NCBI GenBank assembly: GCA_017991025.1
Contig: JAGNMT010000166.1
Span: 1 to 7,433, forward strand
DNA: 7,433 nt
DNA from: Verrucomicrobiales bacterium
GTDB lineage: Bacteria; Verrucomicrobiota; Verrucomicrobiia; Verrucomicrobiales; DEV007
Reading direction: 5' to 3'
A program made the translations under genes and the position numbers. The notes below the pieces were generated by a model, which was given only the letters and a program-made list of their open reading frames with translations, did not search any database and was not told where the DNA came from. Each line of letters begins with the position of its first letter. The first letter of the stretch is position 1. This document shows, one piece after another, positions 1-6,800 of the stretch.

Positions 1-2304
1 GATGGCCGACCGGATGATTCGTTCATCATAGGGACAGATCGTCGTCGCGACAGGACGGCGGTTCGGCGGCGGGGTGTCAATGATGGACATTTCCCGCACG
101 CCCATCATCGAGAGGTAAAGGGTCCTCGGGATGGGCGTGGCGGAGAGGGTGAGGACATCGACAAAGCGCCACATTTCCTTGAAGCGCTCCTTGTGGTGGA
201 CGCCGAAACGTTGCTCTTCGTCGACGACGACGAGACCGAGATTTTTAAACTGCACGTCCTTCGAAATGACCCGATGCGTGCCGATGACGATGTCCGTGCT
301 GCCCGCGACGAGATTCGCGAGGGTCGTGCGTTGCTCTGAGGCGGTGCGGTAGCGGCTCAGTGTCTCGATCTTGACCGGGAAGTCCGACATCCGTTCGCGG
401 AAATTCCGGAAGTGCTGCTCGGCGAGCACCGTCGTCGGGGCGAGGATCGCGACCTGTTTCCCTGACATGACCGCCTTGAAAGCCGCCCGGATCGCGACTT
501 CGGTCTTTCCGAAACCGACGTCTCCGCAGATGAGGCGGTCCATCGGTTTTTGGCTCTCCATGTCGGTTTTTGTCTCCTCGATCGCTCGAAGCTGATCGGG
601 CGTCTCCTTGTAGATGAATGCGTGCTCGAATTCCCATTGCCACTTGTTGTCCGGAGGATGGGAAAAGCCCCGATGCGAGGCCCGTTCGGCCTGGACCGAG
701 AGCAATCGTCCTGCGTAGTCGAGGATCGAGTTTTCCGCGTCACGCCGGATCTTCGACCAGCGTTTGTCACCCAGCCTGGAGAGCTTCGGGGCGTTTTTCC
801 CCGTCCCGATATAGCGCGAGACGAGGTGAGCCTGATCGAGCGACACAAAAAGACGGGCCTCGTCGTCATACTCGATCTCAAGCACTTCCTGACTGCCCTC
901 AGGGGCTTCACGAGTGCGGATCCCCCGGAATTTTCCGATCCCGTAGTCGATGTGCACGACCAGATCCCCGTAATTGTACTCGCGAAGGCTGCTGACCTGT
1001 TTGCTCGACTGCAACTCCCGCGCGAGCCGGTAGCGGCGGCGACCGCGCTGATTCTGATAGCGGCCGAAGATCTCCGCATCACTCAATACCGCGAGCTTTG
1101 CCTCGGGGATGGTGAATCCCCGGCTCAGCGTCCCTATCATCGGTTTGAGAAAGCCGTCGTTCCAGGCATTCTCAAGAATCAGCTCGGTGAATCGTTCCTT
1201 CTCCCCGTCGGAGTGGAAGGCCATCAGTACCGTCCATTTTTCCTTTCGCCATTGGGCGATCTGACGGGAAAACTCGTCGCGCTTCGCCTCCTGAAGAATA
1301 AAATCCCCGGCCCCGAACTCGCCGAGCGGGTTATCAAAACAGGCTCCGTCAAAATCTTCCGGCCCCATCGCCTCTGCGGTGAGACCGCTGCTGATGCGGA
1401 CGTGGGCGAACTCACTATCGCACTCCACCGCGATGATGAGATCATTGTCCCCGATGTAGTCCGAGATCCGTCCAGACTGCTCCAGGTTCGTCTCGCTGAG
1501 AAGAATCTCGCAGGCCTCGACTCGCCCGATCGAGGTCTGCGCATCGATGTCGAATTCGCGGATTGATTCGATCTCCCGGTCAAAAAGTTCTATCCGCACC
1601 GGATGCACCGCCTGCCACGAGAACACATCAATAATCCCGCCGCGCAATGCGAACTGACCGCGCTGGAAAACCTGCGCCTCGCGATCATACCCGGCTGCTT
1701 CCAGTGTCGTGGCAAACGATTCGAGATCGAGCTTATCCTTCGCACGCAATGTTTCCGCCTGACGGGAGAGCGACCCGGGAGGCGGTGCTCCCTCGGCCAG
1801 TGACTCGGCTGTCAGTACCACAATGGAGTCGCCCTTTTCGCGCGTGATCTCGTGGATCTCCTTCAACACGGCGAGTCGCTCGGCCGCCGACTCCGGGTCC
1901 GGCAGGCTTTCTTCGAATCCGGCCCATTCATATTCCGGGAGGAATAAGGCCTCACTTCCCCACACACTGATCTCGCTCTGGACCACCTCCTGCGCCTTGA
2001 CCTGGGAACAGAGCACCCAGACCGTAGAGTCGAGCTGCCCCGCCTCGCGCCAGGCGGAGATCACCGCCGCGACATAGAGCGGCTGTCCCGCCTCGGCGAC
2101 ATGATCAAACACGACCGGATTCTCAGGCGTCGCGAGAGGAACAGACTTCAGGGCAGCAGACAGTCGGCGGCTCCGCCGCAACTGCGGGACCACCAAGTCC
2201 AATGCTGCTATTTCCCTGCGGTTCTTCAAAGCCGGGGACGCTACAGGCAAAACCGGCCCGGAGAAACCGGATTTAACCCGCCTTCGAACTGTCCGCACCT
2301 TCAC
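1..2304 (-). CDS. mfd: Transcription-repair coupling factor Mfd, 3' end beyond window
   Basis: Mfd is a DNA translocase that displaces RNA polymerase stalled at lesions and recruits UvrA for nucleotide excision repair. The minus-strand frame is open from about 2343 to the left edge; 768 codons are visible of a family length near 1100-1150. Taking GTG 2304 as start, the order is: a degenerate UvrB-like N-terminal module (RGGIIDVF near 221, HPVRIELFDREIESI near 234), a CarD-like RNA-polymerase-interacting domain beginning VVHIDYGIGKFRG near 449, then the translocase with Walker A GDVGFGKTE at 594-602, DEEQ at 695-698 and the SAT motif at 721-723. The rest of the second RecA lobe and the C-terminal domain are missing only because the window ends. 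No in-frame ATG exists upstream of the conserved part; GTG 2304 or GTG 2298 is the likely start, with a weak GGGGA about 19 bases upstream. Identity is secure; the start is not. Confidence 0.96.
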   Translation of the reverse strand, partial: MKVRTVRRRVKSGFSGPVLPVASPALKNRREIAALDLVVPQLRRSRRLSAALKSVPLATPENPVVFDHVAEAGQPLYVAAVISAWREAGQLDSTVWVLCSQVKAQEVVQSEISVWGSEALFLPEYEWAGFEESLPDPESAAERLAVLKEIHEITREKGDSIVVLTAESLAEGAPPPGSLSRQAETLRAKDKLDLESFATTLEAAGYDREAQVFQRGQFALRGGIIDVFSWQAVHPVRIELFDREIESIREFDIDAQTSIGRVEACEILLSETNLEQSGRISDYIGDNDLIIAVECDSEFAHVRISSGLTAEAMGPEDFDGACFDNPLGEFGAGDFILQEAKRDEFSRQIAQWRKEKWTVLMAFHSDGEKERFTELILENAWNDGFLKPMIGTLSRGFTIPEAKLAVLSDAEIFGRYQNQRGRRRYRLARELQSSKQVSSLREYNYGDLVVHIDYGIGKFRGIRTREAPEGSQEVLEIEYDDEARLFVSLDQAHLVSRYIGTGKNAPKLSRLGDKRWSKIRRDAENSILDYAGRLLSVQAERASHRGFSHPPDNKWQWEFEHAFIYKETPDQLRAIEETKTDMESQKPMDRLICGDVGFGKTEVAIRAAFKAVMSGKQVAILAPTTVLAEQHFRNFRERMSDFPVKIETLSRYRTASEQRTTLANLVAGSTDIVIGTHRVISKDVQFKNLGLVVVDEEQRFGVHHKERFKEMWRFVDVLTLSATPIPRTLYLSMMGVREMSIIDTPPPNRRPVATTICPYDERIIRSAI

Positions 2305-2397
2305 GACGCATTTTTGGTAAAATTCCCCGCAAATCCCCTGAAATTAGGTATTTACTTATAATAATTATGAGAAAATTGCAGATTTGTAATTTCATTC

Positions 2398-2426
2398 TTG
2401 CAAAAAAGACTCATTCGAGCTAATTT
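2398..2426 (+). promoter_or_regulatory. Candidate sigma70-type promoter for the zinc-ribbon gene
   Basis: TTGCAA (2398-2403) and TAATTT (2421-2426) are separated by exactly 17 bases in an AT-rich stretch between two divergent genes. Initiation about seven bases after the -10 box would fall at about 2433, only a few bases before the ATG at 2436. The mRNA would then be leaderless or nearly so, which agrees with the lack of a Shine-Dalgarno sequence before that ATG. The same AT-rich stretch (2341-2400) must also serve mfd on the other strand. There TATAAG and CATAAT resemble -10 boxes, but I see no matching -35. Confidence 0.4.
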
Positions 2427-2435
2427 TGTGCCCGC

Positions 2436-2672
2436 ATGTCAAACGAGAACACCGCTTTAGCTGAACGTGCCAAGAGGGCCCGTCGTATTGTTAAAAACCC
2501 CACTTTGTATAAAGTATGTATGGGGTGCGATTCGATCGTCGCCAGCAAGGTGAACATTTGCCCCAATTGTCACGCCTACCGTTTTGAGTGTAACGAAGAC
2601 GCGGTGGTTTCCCAGGCCCGAGTGCTTTCCAGCCGGGAGCAGAATTCGGTCGTCGCTGAAGATTTGATGTAA
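2436..2672 (+). CDS. Small double-CxxC zinc-ribbon protein of unknown function
   Basis: This 78-residue protein has a basic N-terminal segment (RAKRARRIVKNP, residues 11-22). It is followed by two cysteine pairs, C28-x2-C31 and C42-x2-C45, in the pattern of a compact zinc ribbon (KVCMGCDSIV, then NICPNCHAYRF). The acidic C-terminal tail has no recognisable motif. There is no signal peptide or membrane segment, so it should be cytoplasmic. The basic stretch plus zinc ribbon suggests nucleic-acid or ribosome binding, but this is only inference. It is transcribed divergently from mfd, with a tRNA gene 137 bases downstream. ATG 2436 is the only sensible start. I recall similar proteins in Verrucomicrobia but cannot verify that. 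Codon use and the intact motif make it a convincing gene; the function is unknown. Confidence 0.85.
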   Translation: MSNENTALAERAKRARRIVKNPTLYKVCMGCDSIVASKVNICPNCHAYRFECNEDAVVSQARVLSSREQNSVVAEDLM

Positions 2673-2781
2673 TTTTCCGAGGGGGGTAGCACAGAAGGGT
2701 GGTGTGGGCGCTCCACTTGCAAATAGCGAATTAAACCGCTTGCAATTCCGCTCCTTCCCGTCATCTTGCCGTCCTCGCAGT

Positions 2782-2801
2782 CAGTCGACTCATGTCGACT
2801 G
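2782..2801. repeat. Perfect 8-bp inverted repeat upstream of tRNA-Tyr
   Basis: CAGTCGAC (2782-2789) and GTCGACTG (2794-2801) pair perfectly around a TCAT loop, ending eight bases before the tRNA. The following TTGTGT is only a weak U-tract. It could terminate the zinc-ribbon transcript, mark tRNA leader processing, or bind a dimeric protein. The pairing is certain; the role is not. Confidence 0.6.
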
Positions 2802-2809
2802 TTGTGTAC

Positions 2810-2894
2810 GGGTAGATTCCGGAGCGGTCAAACGGGGCAGACTGTAAATCTGCTGGCTATGCCTTCGAAGGTTCGAATCCTTCTCTGCCCACCA
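2810..2894 (+). tRNA. tRNA-Tyr (anticodon GTA), CCA encoded
   Basis: This is a class II tRNA of 85 bases. Acceptor strand GGGTAGA (2810-2816) pairs with TCTGCCC (2884-2890), with one U-G pair, followed by discriminator A2891 and an encoded CCA. Anticodon stem GCAGA/TCTGC (2837-2841 and 2849-2853) encloses loop CTGTAAA with anticodon GTA at 2844-2846. A long variable arm (GGC/GCC, 2855-2863) and T arm GAAGG-TTCGAAT-CCTTC (2867-2883) complete it. The long variable arm with GTA is diagnostic of bacterial tRNA-Tyr. I see no clear -35/-10 pair for it. No other tRNA is adjacent. Confidence 0.97.
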
Positions 2895-3242
2895 CCTTCT
2901 CCTTCAAGGAGTTATGGAGTTTCTTGGAAAGCTGGACCGGCTTTCAAAATGGCGACCTGCCACTGACCTACCACTTTTTCGGGCGGCCGATTTTTTCTCC
3001 GGAGCGGGAGATTTATTTTCAGGAGAAGAACTCTCCCCCAGGACTTTGGCTCCCAGCGCCGGTCCCGGAGAGATCTTTTTTCCGTTCCCGATCACTCCGG
3101 CTGGACCTGCGTCCTTTACCAATCTCTGAGTTTCAAGACGACGACGGGATGTGAGAGGTGGTTTCTTGGACGGCGCTGGAGTGTTGGAGGCCCCCGTCTG
3201 ATTCAAGGATGTTCTCGATCCTAATAAGGAGCCAATAATAAG
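2895..3242. other. No defensible gene: ambiguous stretch downstream of tRNA-Tyr
   Basis: Open frames exist on both strands but none is convincing. On the plus strand, ATG 2914 gives 71 codons ending at 3129. TTG 2924 gives about 76 codons ending at 3154, with the higher third-position GC of the two (roughly 60% against 50% by hand count). An AAGGAG (2906-2911) precedes both, but its spacing is too short for the ATG and long for the TTG; it is also half of a tight CTCCT/AGGAG hairpin beside the tRNA end. The minus strand is open from 3317 to 2904 (137 codons) and would encode a Lys/Ser/Pro-rich protein. I recognise no domain in any of these. The stretch may be decayed coding DNA. Confidence 0.5.
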
Positions 3243-3299
3243 ATGTTTCCACTCCATGGGGACTCCAGAATGTTTTTTGAAGGTGCAGTAGAGCAGTAA
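3243..3299 (+). CDS. Possible 18-codon leader ORF
   Basis: ATG 3243 opens an 18-codon frame (MFPLHGDSRMFFEGAVEQ) closing with TAA at 3297-3299, one base before the ATG of the next gene. AAGGAG at 3226-3231 is a good Shine-Dalgarno sequence, eleven bases upstream. The next gene has no clear ribosome-binding site of its own, so translation of this short frame could feed ribosomes into it. The evidence is position and the Shine-Dalgarno sequence only; a chance frame is quite possible. Confidence 0.25.
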   Translation: MFPLHGDSRMFFEGAVEQ

Positions 3300-3300
3300 A

Positions 3301-3660
3301 ATGATGCATGTAACCACACCCCCATCGAATGCCCCTAAGGGTCGCGAATGCGTTTTCTGTGGAGGTCCCGCAGGAAGCCGCGAGCACGCACCTCCAACGT
3401 GGCTTGCTGAGCATTTGCAGGCGGGAAAGAGCCCGGTCTATCTTCGCTTTTTCAGCGACACCCATGGGTGGGAGGCTCAAGGCGGTGCGAGGGGGGGGCT
3501 CTGGAAGGTCATTCCCGATCCCGGTGGAGAGAATCATTATGAGATCCGTTGGGAGGGCGGCAAGGTGGTCGATCTATTCACCCTGAGCCGCGACGGCAAC
3601 AGGCTCTTCGGCAAGAACACCCGCGGGGAACGGATCGAGGTCCGGCGGGTGGAGGAGTGA
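3301..3660 (+). CDS. Short protein with truncated HNH-like zinc motif and C-terminal beta domain
   Basis: This 119-residue protein appears to have two parts. Residues 15-39 contain C17-x2-C20 and R27-E28-H29 followed by an APPTWLAEHL-like helix. This is the usual opening of HNH-type proteins that begin CxxC...REHxxPxWL. The second cysteine pair and the catalytic His/Asn part of that fold are absent. Residues 46-116 are aromatic- and glycine-rich with predicted strands, including a W-x-G-G-x-x-V-D-x-x-T-L-S-x-D-G-x-x-L-x-G-x-N pattern at 84-106. I recognise that pattern loosely as a small beta-sheet domain in planctomycete and verrucomicrobial proteins. Third-position GC is visibly higher in the C-terminal half, supporting a fusion. 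A run of eight G (3491-3498) lies inside the gene. An alternative start is ATG 3304. Nuclease activity looks unlikely from the missing residues. There is no signal peptide or membrane segment. Confidence 0.7.
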   Translation: MMHVTTPPSNAPKGRECVFCGGPAGSREHAPPTWLAEHLQAGKSPVYLRFFSDTHGWEAQGGARGGLWKVIPDPGGENHYEIRWEGGKVVDLFTLSRDGNRLFGKNTRGERIEVRRVEE

Positions 3661-3752
3661 GGCTCCAGGTGTCTGCTACAGAGGCGGAAGAGCGCCGCTG
3701 GTTTCCCGACGTCGAGATCGATTACAACGACCGGTTTCCATCTTTGCCTTAA
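3657..3752 (+). CDS. Possible tiny ORF overlapping the upstream stop codon
   Basis: GTG 3657 overlaps the TGA of the preceding gene (GTGA) and opens 31 codons to TAA 3750-3752. An internal GTG at 3669 is better spaced from the GGAGGAG at 3651-3657. The encoded tail (WFPDVEIDYNDRFPSLP) reads like genuine protein. It may be a coupled small protein, or the leftover end of a longer ancestral gene now out of frame. I do not recognise it. Confidence 0.25.
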   Translation: MRLQVSATEAEERRWFPDVEIDYNDRFPSLP

Positions 3753-3767
3753 GGGACAACTGCCGCT

Positions 3768-3827
3768 ACCCCCTCCATCCCCGGCCTTCCGGTAGGGCGG
3801 GTGCGGAAGGGATGAAAAAGGGAATCC
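3768..3827. repeat. 60-bp structured intergenic repeat, copy 1
   Basis: This is one of two imperfect direct repeats flanking the TIR/WD40 gene. It matches 7219-7278 without gaps at 51 of 60 positions. CATCCC (3776-3781) pairs with GGGATG (3809-3814) around a GC-rich interior. CCTTCCG (3785-3791) can alternatively pair with CGGAAGG (3804-3810), but the second copy does not preserve that pairing. A conserved AAAAA follows the stem. The lack of a T-run downstream argues against a plain terminator. A REP-like dispersed palindrome or an RNA element is more likely. Confidence 0.75.
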
Positions 3828-3845
3828 TTATCAGTAATTCCGATG

Positions 3846-3874
3846 TTGCCCAGCTCATGGCATCTGTTTAGGCT
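3846..3874 (+). promoter_or_regulatory. Weak candidate promoter for the TIR/WD40 gene
   Basis: TTGCCC (3846-3851) and TAGGCT (3869-3874) are 17 bases apart, matching consensus at four and three of six positions. Initiation would be near 3881, a few bases before ATG 3889, and no Shine-Dalgarno sequence precedes that ATG. This is weak, but it is the best pair in the gap. Confidence 0.2.
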
Positions 3875-3888
3875 GAATCAGTCAACGA

Positions 3889-6800
3889 ATGTGCATGAAG
3901 AGTGATTGGTCCAACGCTGGCCCCATAAGAACTTTCTGGTGCTTTATTTCTTATCGCCACGCCGACAATATGGAACCGGGGCGGCAGTGGGCGACTTGGC
4001 TGCACCAAGCCCTGGAAACCTACGAAGTGCCGAACGATTTGGTGGGCACGGTCAATGATCGTGGGGAAGTCATACCAGCGCGGATATTCCCGGTCTTCCG
4101 AGATGAAGAGGAACTGCCTGTGGATGCCGAGCTGATTTCTCCCATCTACCGCGCACTCGATAACAGCAAGTACCTGCTCGTGATTTGCTCGCCGAGGGCG
4201 GTGGCGTCAGCCTACGTGGCCAGTGAGATCCTTTATTTCAAACAACTGGGACGGGAAGACAGGGTTTTGGCTGCGATAGTGGATGGAGAGCCGAACGTGA
4301 CCCAGGATCTGGACAAACAGGTCCGGGGATTCAGGGTTGTGAATGAGTGCTTTCCGGAGCCATTACGTCATAAAGTGGACCGGGAAGGACGGCTTTTGCG
4401 TGAAAATACGGAGCCCATTGCGGCGGATTTTCGTTTGGATGAAGGGGGGCAAGGTTGGTGCAGTCCTGAGGCCTATCGGTTGGATTTGCAGAAAGATCGC
4501 GAACTCGGAGCCAAGACCGTTGAGGCAAAGGTTGCAGTCTATCAAAAGCGGCTGGAACTGATGAAGCTCAAGATCGTCGCCGGCGTGCTCGGTGTGCCAT
4601 TAGGCACTCTCACCCAGCGAGACAAGGCGTATCAACTGCAACTTGCACAGCGTCGCGCGAGAGTGCTCCGTCGCTGGCTCTCTGCGGTTACGTTGCTGGC
4701 AGTAACGGCGCTTATTGCAGGCGGCATGGCCTTTCAGCAATCAGACCGCCGCCGTCTTTTGCTCAGAGAAGCAGCAAGGTCTGATCATTCAAGGGCCCAG
4801 GAACTGGTGGACTCAAATCAAAAACGTGACGCGCTGGCGTGTCTGGCTCGGTCGATTGACTATGACCCCGCTTCAACATTGGCTGCGGAAGCTGCGACCA
4901 TTCTCCTTAATGGATGGGACTTGCCGGTTATGACAATAAACAAAGACGGAGAAAGACTCGCCACAAGCACCGATGGAAGCCTCATTTTAATCCAAGCCAA
5001 AGGAAGGAACCCGGTCATACTGGATGTCAAAACTGGCAAAATCATAACAACGCTCCAAACCGCTGGCAAAGATATCGGTTTCGAATCCTTTTCGCCTGAC
5101 AATCAACAGCTCCTTGCTACTGGCGAAGACGAAACATATCAATTGTGGAGTGTAAAGTCAGGGGAAGTTCTTTCTTCTTTTAAATTAGACTTGTTGTTGA
5201 GTAGAATTATTTTCAGCCCAGACGGGAGCTGCTTTGCCGCCTTAATTGCAGATGCAGAAACAGTGGCCGTGTACGATGCGGCCACAGGAAAAGTTAGAGC
5301 CAAGCTAGAGGGCCATCAGGAGTTCATCCGTATGTTCCAGTTTAGCCAAGATGGGCGAAAGCTAGTTACCGCGTCGTCAGATGGAACGGCAAAGCTGTGG
5401 GATGCGAGTGCAGGAAAACTATTGACCACTCTAAATGAATTCGATGGTCCCGCAGGGAATGAGCGGTATGTGGGAGGGGTCGAACAGTATGTAGAATTAA
5501 GTCTGAATAACAGTCAGGCGCTTACCTTTGGGTGGAAAGATTTTTCTGTGCATGTGTGGAATACACAAAGCGGCAAACCCGAGAGGCATTTAGAACACAA
5601 GGGTATGGTCGAAGAAACCGTCTTCAGTCCGGATGGATCCTACATCGCGGTGGGAGCTCAGTATATCGGCTATATCTGGGAAACGGCGACAGGAAGAAAA
5701 GTGGCTGAACTCCTTGGACATCAGGACTTCGTAACCAAAGTCCAATTTAGCCGGGATGGTCAGAGGCTTCTCACTGTTTCAGACGATCATGTTGCCAAAT
5801 TATGGGATGTGGAGTCGGGCCAATTATTGCAAAGCTTGCCTATGTATTCCGACCAAGACAATCCGGAGTGGACGCTTACGGAAAGGGGGGAAATCACGGC
5901 TTCTATCTCCGCCAAGAACAGAGTGATGGTTATGACGGCAACGGGCGGTCTTGGTCTGGAGTTGGTTGGCCATCAAGGCCCCATCAGAACTGCCGTCTTT
6001 AGCACTGACGGCACCCGGCTTCTTACTGCGACAGGATATGATAAATATAGAGAAATAGAAGATAGAACGGCCCGAGTATGGAGCACTTCCAGTGGGGAAC
6101 TGCTCTGCACACTTCCGAATATGGATTCAGGATTTTATTCGGAATCTAAACTCAAACTCAACGCCGACGGGCGAAGAATCTTCTCATCGCTTGAAAATGA
6201 GGACAAGAACCGTGTTTGGCTCTGGGACGTAGATGCCGGGGCGGCTGTTGAAGGCCTATCACAGTCGAATGACGCACCGAATGTAGGAGAATTCAGTAGT
6301 GATGGACGATTTTTACTCACTGATTCAAACACGGTATGGGATGCCAAAAAAGGGGAAATGCTCTTCCCCCTCCGAGGTGCTGGAACTGATTACTTTAGGG
6401 AAAATGAGCCGCGGGATGGCATTGCTCGATTTAGCGCAGACGGCAATCAGATCATTTCCACAGGAGGCGGAGCGCTCGCCTGGGTTTGGGATACTTCAAC
6501 TGGATCAATAAGGTCAACACTGCAAGGCCATCAGTCCCGGGTTACTCATGCAACTTTCAGCCCAAACGGAAAACGTGTGGCTACCGCATCCTCGGATAAA
6601 TCTGTCAGAGTTTGGGAAACGTCCACAGGCAATGCATTAGCAAAAATTGAAGGGTTTTCTGAAAAAATTCATGGCCTCGCTTACACTCCGGATGGAGGGT
6701 CAATCAAAGTGACGGGCAAACAGACAACCCTTTGGAATGCAAAAAATGGCAAGCCGCTTTCTTTTTTGGGTAGCGACGCTGATTTTTCAGAAGAAGAGCA

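Noticed and set aside
550..1566. Plus-strand 338-codon open frame opposite mfd.
   Set aside because: It is the antisense shadow of a strongly conserved mfd frame with all family motifs; it has no recognisable domain.
2398..2745. TTGCAA repeated at 2398, 2717 and 2740 as a possible operator set.
   Set aside because: TTGCAA also occurs inside the WD40 coding region (near 5824); a handful of copies of a six-base word is close to chance in 7.4 kb.
2904..3317. Minus-strand 137-codon frame with a short hydrophobic start and a Lys/Ser/Pro-rich body.
   Set aside because: No domain, no clear ribosome-binding site, modest third-position GC, and its start overlaps the plus-strand gene at 3301. Left as unresolved and not called.
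3843..3905. 20-codon ORF (ATG 3843) overlapping the TIR/WD40 start, as a possible leader peptide.
   Set aside because: No Shine-Dalgarno sequence and no supporting sequence features; short frames of this size are expected by chance.
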